Source of the DNA: Lantana camara
Taxonomy: Eukaryota > Streptophyta > Magnoliopsida > Lamiales > Verbenaceae
NCBI GenBank assembly: GCA_037501455.1
Contig: CM074858.1
Span: 81,566,501 to 81,630,500 of the forward strand
Reading direction: 5' to 3'
DNA: 64,000 nucleotides
Positions 59,027 to 64,000 of the stretch are shown piece by piece. The notes under the pieces were generated by a model. It was not told the origin of the DNA. It was given only the letters and a program-made list of their open reading frames with translations, and searched no databases. Position numbers and translations under genes: made by a program. Each line of letters begins with the position of its first letter. Positions within the stretch are counted from its first letter, which is position 1.

Positions 59027-60241
59027 TGTAGCCAAAAAAAAAGAAAGAAACGCAGCAGAAAAATAGAGCAACACCATTCAATCTCCAACCAACATACTCA
59101 GGTAAGTTAAGATCACCAATATGCAAGAAAACCACTCCACAACAACACACAAACATGCTCCCAAAGTGTTGAAACATGATATGGAGGTAAGGATGATCAT
59201 TTCATGTAAAAACTTCAAATATACATTAATGGTAACTCATGAATGCTTCAACTACCATCTAATACTTCACCATAAATGCAAAGAAGGTGTCATGGCAACC
59301 ATATTCAAGCTTGGAATCAACCAAAACAACCAAGGAATGAAAGAGATCAACAAATTGGCATATAACCTACCTATTCATCCATATATCCAAAACCCCATCA
59401 ATACATGATCAAAATTGGGGATGCAAAGCTTAAAATGACCCATATTGAATGTATAACATGATCCTAAACTCACCTTGTGGATTGAATGGAGGAAGAATGG
59501 AGATTTGAGCTTGAATCTCCAAGGAGGGCAAGGGTTACGGGATTCTCTGGAGAGCAGGGCAAGTTTGGTTGATTTTGGCTTAGTTTCTGAGGTTGGTTCG
59601 GTATGGGGGTGTATGGGAAGATAGTGGGGTTAACTAGGGTCACATAGGTTCAAACCATGGTTAATTTTGTCAAGGTATGAGGGAGTTATGGCATTTTTGG
59701 CAATGTGTGGTAGATTTGGCTCCCGTTGCGAGTTTCGGTTGAATTTCGGGGGTTCAAATGATATTAGAAAAATATAAGGCTAAGTTCATTGAACTCAAAT
59801 TTTCGATACGAGTTCAACGAAGTTGACGAAACTCTAATCCGAGTTTCCTAGCTCAAGATATCACGTACGGAACCAAAGGTGCGCTAATTTCCCGTTAGCC
59901 CCATTTTGGTTCCTAATGCACAAAATAAATTCAAAATACAATCAAACAAATCTGAAAACATAAAACGAGCATATATTCATATTGAAGACACACATAAATC
60001 CAACATATTAAAATTCCACAAAGTTTCGAATTCATTAAATACGGAAACGGCACGTAAACATTTAATGCATGCGCAAATATTCAAGAAATTCATATAATTT
60101 CAATTCAAATAGTTCAAATATTTAAAGAATTTCAAATAAGAATAAATATAAATCATATAATCAAGTAATTAAAATAATTTAAACGTGCACTTAAAGAGCA
60201 CACAAGTCATACCTGAAAATCCGAAATAGCGGGGCGTCACA

Positions 60242-60276
60242 ACCTCTCCCCATTAAAAGAATCCGTCCTCGGATTC
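60242..60276 (-). other. Tekay-B polypurine tract and hairpin
   Basis: Minus-strand TTTTAATGGGGAGAGGT next to the LTR, then GAATCCG (60259-60265), TCCT, CGGATTC (60270-60276), identical to Tekay-A and again overlapping the pol stop. Confidence 0.72.
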
Positions 60277-61135
60277 ACTGATTGTCCTGAAATAACTCGG
60301 GATGGAATTTCCTCATCTTATCCTCCGTCTCCCACGTAGCCTTTTCCAATTTATCACTTGTCCATAGGACCTTAACTAGGGGGATTTGCCGGTTTCGAAG
60401 TTCTTGAAATTTTCGATCCAAAATCTTAACCGGTTTCTGAACGAAGGTAAGGTTAGGCTCAATTTCCACTTCTTCCTCGGGTAGGATCTCTGAATCATCC
60501 GGATGATATTTTCTGCGTTGGGAAACATGGAACACATTGTGAATTCCTGTCAAACTCGGAGGTAGATCCAACCGATAAGCCGTATCCCCGATTTTCTCCA
60601 AAATCTCATAGGGTCCCAAGTACCTAGGGTTCAATTTCCCAGCTTTTCCAATTCTCATGAACCCTTTTCTCAGAGAAGCTTTTAGGAATACCCTATCACC
60701 TACTTCAAACTTAAGATTCTTCCTTCGACGGTCTGCATAACTCTTTTGTCTATCTTGAGCTGCTTTCATCCGATGTCGAATCAATTGAATCTTATCAATC
60801 GCCTCTTGAACGGCCTTAGAAGGCTTTTCCTTCTTTTCTCCCCATTTCACTCCTTCTTGTTTACTCCATTTCCATTCCTCTAAATCGAAAAACAAGGGAG
60901 ATCTACACTTCCTTCCGTAGAGAGCTTCATAAGGTGTCATTCCTATCGAGGCTTGAAAGCTATTGTTGTAGGAAAATTCAATCAACGGCAGTTGTTCGTT
61001 CCACGAGCTCTGAAAGTCCAATGCACACGCCCTTAACATATCCTCTAAATACTTAATCAACCTTTCAGATTGTCCTTCCGTTTGAGGATGAAAAGCGGTG
61101 CTGAAATGAAGCCTTGTTCCCAAATTTCTTTGCAA
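60275..61135 (-). pseudogene. pol: Tekay-B integrase end and chromodomain
   Basis: 286 codons, starting after the deletion in the integrase core. It contains the third catalytic residue (Glu in QSERLIKYLED), the core C-terminal half (NEQLPLIEFSYNNSFQ), the GPY/F motif (RYLGPYEILEKIG) and a chromodomain-like end (KILDRKF, VKVLW, ATWETEDKMRKFHPELF). Text is continuous and undamaged, and it overlaps the polypurine hairpin like Tekay-A. The upstream join is lost because about 43 bp are missing at 61141. Confidence 0.87.
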
Positions 61136-64000
61136 CTCTTGCTTACGGGCACTCCATGTAACCGAACTATCTCATCCCGATATTTCTTAGCCAATTTCGA
61201 CACTTTATCGACATCCGAATAGCAAGAAAATGTGCCGACTTTGTCAATCGATCCACTATCACCCAAATTCCATCGAAACCACCTTTCACTCTTGGAAGAC
61301 CCGAAACAAAATCCATAGCAATCTGTTCCCATTTAGATTCGGGTATAGGTAACGGTTGCAATAATCCCGAGGGCCTCTGATGCTCAGCTTTCACTAACTG
61401 ACAAGTCAGGCATTGTCTCACAAAGTTCACCACATCTCTCTTCAAACCATTCCACCAATAATATTGCTTGAGATCCCGATACATCTTGTTTCCTCCCGGA
61501 TGTACTGAATAAGCTGATTTATGAGCTTCATCCAAAATGAGCCTTCTCAAATCCTTAGGAATCACAATTCTGTTCTTAAACCTGAAAATTCCCGTATCAT
61601 CAAATCCAAAAGGACACTCGGGATCCTCTCGAGCTTTCTCAACTAATTTATGAACTTCGGGATCACTTCTTTGAGTCTCAAATATCCTTTCTCTTAAATC
61701 CGAGTGAATTGAAATATTAGAGATACGAGCTCTTATTCTAATAGGCTCTTCTATATCTCTACTCGTCCCTTCCAAGTTACATACACTAGCCTTCCTGCTC
61801 AGTGCATCCACGACCACATTACCTTTGCCGGGAAGGTATTTAATCACACAATCATAGTCTTCGAGAGATTCCATCCAACGCCTTTGTCTCATGTTTAGCT
61901 CCTTCTGAGAAAACAAGTACTGGAGACTCTTGTGGTCAGAAAAGATCTCAAATGAAACCCCGTAAAGATAATGCCTCCATTTCCCTAGGGCAAATATCAC
62001 GGCTGCAAGTTCGAGATCGTGCGTGGGATAATTCTTTTCGTGTTCCTTCAACTTTCTAGAGGCGTAGGCGATCACTTTCCAATTCTGCATCAATACACAA
62101 CCCAAGCCTTCCTTAGAGGCGTCCGTATAAACTGTGTAACCTTCATTACCTTCGGGAAGTGCTAACACAGGTGCAGTTGTCAACTTCTCCTTCAACACTT
62201 GAAAACTCGCCTCACACGAAGAATCCCACTCAAATTTAGCCTCTTTCTTTGTCAATCGGGTCAAAGGAGCTGCAATCTTTGAGAAATCCTGTACGAATCT
62301 CCGATAATAGCCCGCTAAACCCAAGAAACTTCTTATTTCTGAGACATTCTTCGGAGTTTTCCACTGAATAACTGTCTCTATCTTTGAAGGATCTACTTCC
62401 AAACCCTTCCTTGAAACAACGTGGCCTACAAAAGAAACCCGATCAATCCAAAATTCGCACTTGCTGAACTTAGCATACAATTGGTGTTCTCTCAACTGAT
62501 CCAACACCAACTTGAGATGTCGGGCATGATTCTCTTCAGTTCTGGAATACACCAAAATGTCGTCAATAAAGATCACCACAAACTTATCGAGGTAGGGATG
62601 GAAAATCCTATGGATCATATCCATAAATGCTGCAGGGGCATTAGTTGGACCAAATGGCATGACTACGAACTCGTAATGCCCATACCGGGTGTTGAATCCC
62701 GTCTTTGGAATGTCTCCTTCCCGGATTTTTAATTGATAATATCCTTGCCTCAAATCCAGTTTGGAGCACACCCCTGAACCTTGCAACATATCAAACAAAT
62801 CCTCGATGTGGGGTAAAGGATACTTATTCTTGATAGTCATTATGTTTAACTCTCGGTAATCGATGCACATCCTCAATGTTCCGTCCTTTTTCTTAACAAA
62901 TAAAACCGGAGCACCCAACGGTGAAGAACTCAGCCGAATAAATCCATTCTTAAGAAGTTCTTCTAATTGAATCTTTAATTCCTTCAATTCTGCCGGTGCC
63001 ATTCTGTAAGGGGTCTTGGAATACGGTGTTGATCCCGGATACAAATCTATAACAAATTCTATCTCTCGGTCCGGTGGCAACGAATTCAAACTTTCCGGGA
63101 ACACATCGGGATACTCCTTAACCACGGCCACTTCTTCGAACTTAACTTGATCCTTAGGTTTATTAAGAAGATAGGCAACATATCCCGTAGCTCCATCTCT
63201 AATCAACTTGTGAGCTTCGGTAAAAGACAAAAGCGGCACTGATTTCGAACCAAACCCCACAATTACTTCTTTACCCAAATGGAGCTTTTTAGCAAAGCAA
63301 TCAACCACGGCCCGACGCTTGTACAACCAATCCATGCCCAATATCACCCCGTATCTCTTCATTGGCATAACGATAAAATTAGCTGAATAAACCCGGTCTT
63401 CCATCTTCACAACACAATTCTTCACCACCCTGTCTGACACAAGATTTCCCCCGAGAGGGGAGCTAACTAGGAAGCAATTATCCACAGAAATAACAGGTAG
63501 GCAAAGAGTAGCACATAGATCACGAGAGATAAAGGAATGCGTGGCACCCGGATCGAATAATGCATGTATGTTCATGTTGTGAATGCAAACGGTACCTTCC
63601 ACCACGGCATTTGGGTCGGCCTCGATATTTTGTTCCTCGCCCTCAAGGGCATAAGCTCGTGCTCGAACTAGTGGCCTTTGAGCTCCTCCCTGAAAACCTG
63701 GAATTTTGTCGGGGCAAACATTGGCTGTATGATCCGCCTTTCCACAAATCAGATACAACCCGAGTCTTCTCCTGCAAGTGTTATAAGAATGGGTTGGTCC
63801 TCCACAATACATACACGGAGGATGATCTTTGCGAGGTCCTATAGGAGCTAGGGGAACTTGAGGTACCCGTGGAGCTTGCTTTGGGACAAAGGGCTTCTTG
63901 AACGGTCCTTTTTGTTGAGGAGTTGAGAAAGTCATAGGTCTCTTTCCTTGATTATACCCCGATCTGGAACCGGATCCTTGTCCCTGCCGGTAAGAAGACC
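61136..64000 (-). pseudogene. gag-pol: Tekay-B gag C-terminus, protease, RT, RNase H and integrase N-terminal part
   Basis: Open from beyond the window (frame readable to 64000; first Met at 63935) to 61167. Counting from that Met: zinc knuckle [14 protein letters not shown] at 41-54; a second knuckle ([15 protein letters not shown]) with its first Cys replaced by Tyr; protease DPGATHSF at 128-135; RT D394 and FIDD at 456-459; RNase H from about 600; integrase HHCC and first catalytic Asp (AMDFVSGLP) near the end. A 1-nt loss near 61209 shifts the frame after FLAIRMS. Then about 43 bp, including the second catalytic Asp (SDRD region), are missing at 61141. One RT oddity: MPFGPTNAP, with Pro for the usual Leu. 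Confidence 0.9.

Larger units (their letters stand above)
57230..60241 (-). repeat. Tekay-B 3' LTR
   Basis: 3,012 bp, TGTAGCACCCGAG to GGGGCGTCACA. Contains the conserved fold (57958-58143), the palindrome array (58932-59026), a donor-like CAAG|GTGAG (59477-59469) and an acceptor-like TTCGCACAG (ending 58402). Confidence 0.9.
57230..64000 (-). mobile_element. Tekay-B: Ty3/gypsy chromovirus, runs off the window
   Basis: 3' LTR 57230-60241, then gag-pol on the minus strand to the window end. Protein text is close to Tekay-A through the shared domains, but the LTRs are diverged, so it is a related family. Coding is better preserved than in Tekay-A: one open frame covers gag C-terminus to integrase. 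Confidence 0.92.

Overview
This window is plant nuclear DNA made almost entirely of LTR retrotransposons inserted into one another. I found no host gene, tRNA, rRNA or CRISPR array. The plant origin rests on the element families: chromodomain-bearing Ty3/gypsy elements of the Tekay/Del type, a Ty1/copia element of the Angela type, and an Athila-like LTR. Primer-binding sites match plant initiator tRNA-Met. An angiosperm, probably a eudicot, fits best; the species cannot be told from the sequence.

Nesting, outermost first, with 5-bp target-site duplications (TSDs) read directly: a remnant of a Tekay-like LTR (56668-56765) borders an Athila-like 3' LTR (812-1738 plus 56245-56664). That LTR is split by solo LTR 1 (1739-2368, 50731-52775, 55461-56239; TSD TTGTT). 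Solo LTR 1 is split by LARD-1, a non-autonomous element (2369-50725; TSD ATGTA), and by solo LTR 2 (52776-55455; TSD AGAAC). LARD-1 is split by Tekay-A (7505-19497; TSD ATCCC) in its internal region and by LARD-2 (21841-47468; TSD GTCTC) in its right LTR. The right LTR of LARD-2 holds an Angela-type copia element (28656-38710; TSD CCAGA). A later tandem duplication (33435-39025 repeated as 39026-44121) made a second, 5'-truncated copia copy. On the right, an LTR fragment (56766-57229) is split by Tekay-B (57230 onward), which leaves the window.

Tekay-A, Tekay-B, both LARDs and the two solo LTRs lie on the minus strand. Their LTRs are related: TGTARCACCC at the left end, followed by CATCCCCCGCAC or a close variant. 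Tekay-A and Tekay-B carry gag, protease, reverse transcriptase, RNase H, integrase and a chromodomain, all broken by stops, frameshifts or a deletion. The LARDs have no coding capacity but share PBS, leader and 3' signals with Tekay-A, so a Tekay-type element may have moved them. The copia element is on the plus strand; copy A is multiply broken, whereas copy B keeps an open frame of about 2.3 kb (integrase C-terminal half, RT, RNase H).

The most interesting non-coding signals are: (1) arrays of short palindromes in six LTR families, at a similar LTR position in the five Tekay-related ones, with family-specific arms around a C/G centre; (2) tandem arrays of small GAGAG...CTCTC stem-loops in both LARDs; (3) a pair of stems in the LTRs whose base pairs change together between families; (4) a co-varying hairpin beside the polypurine tract.
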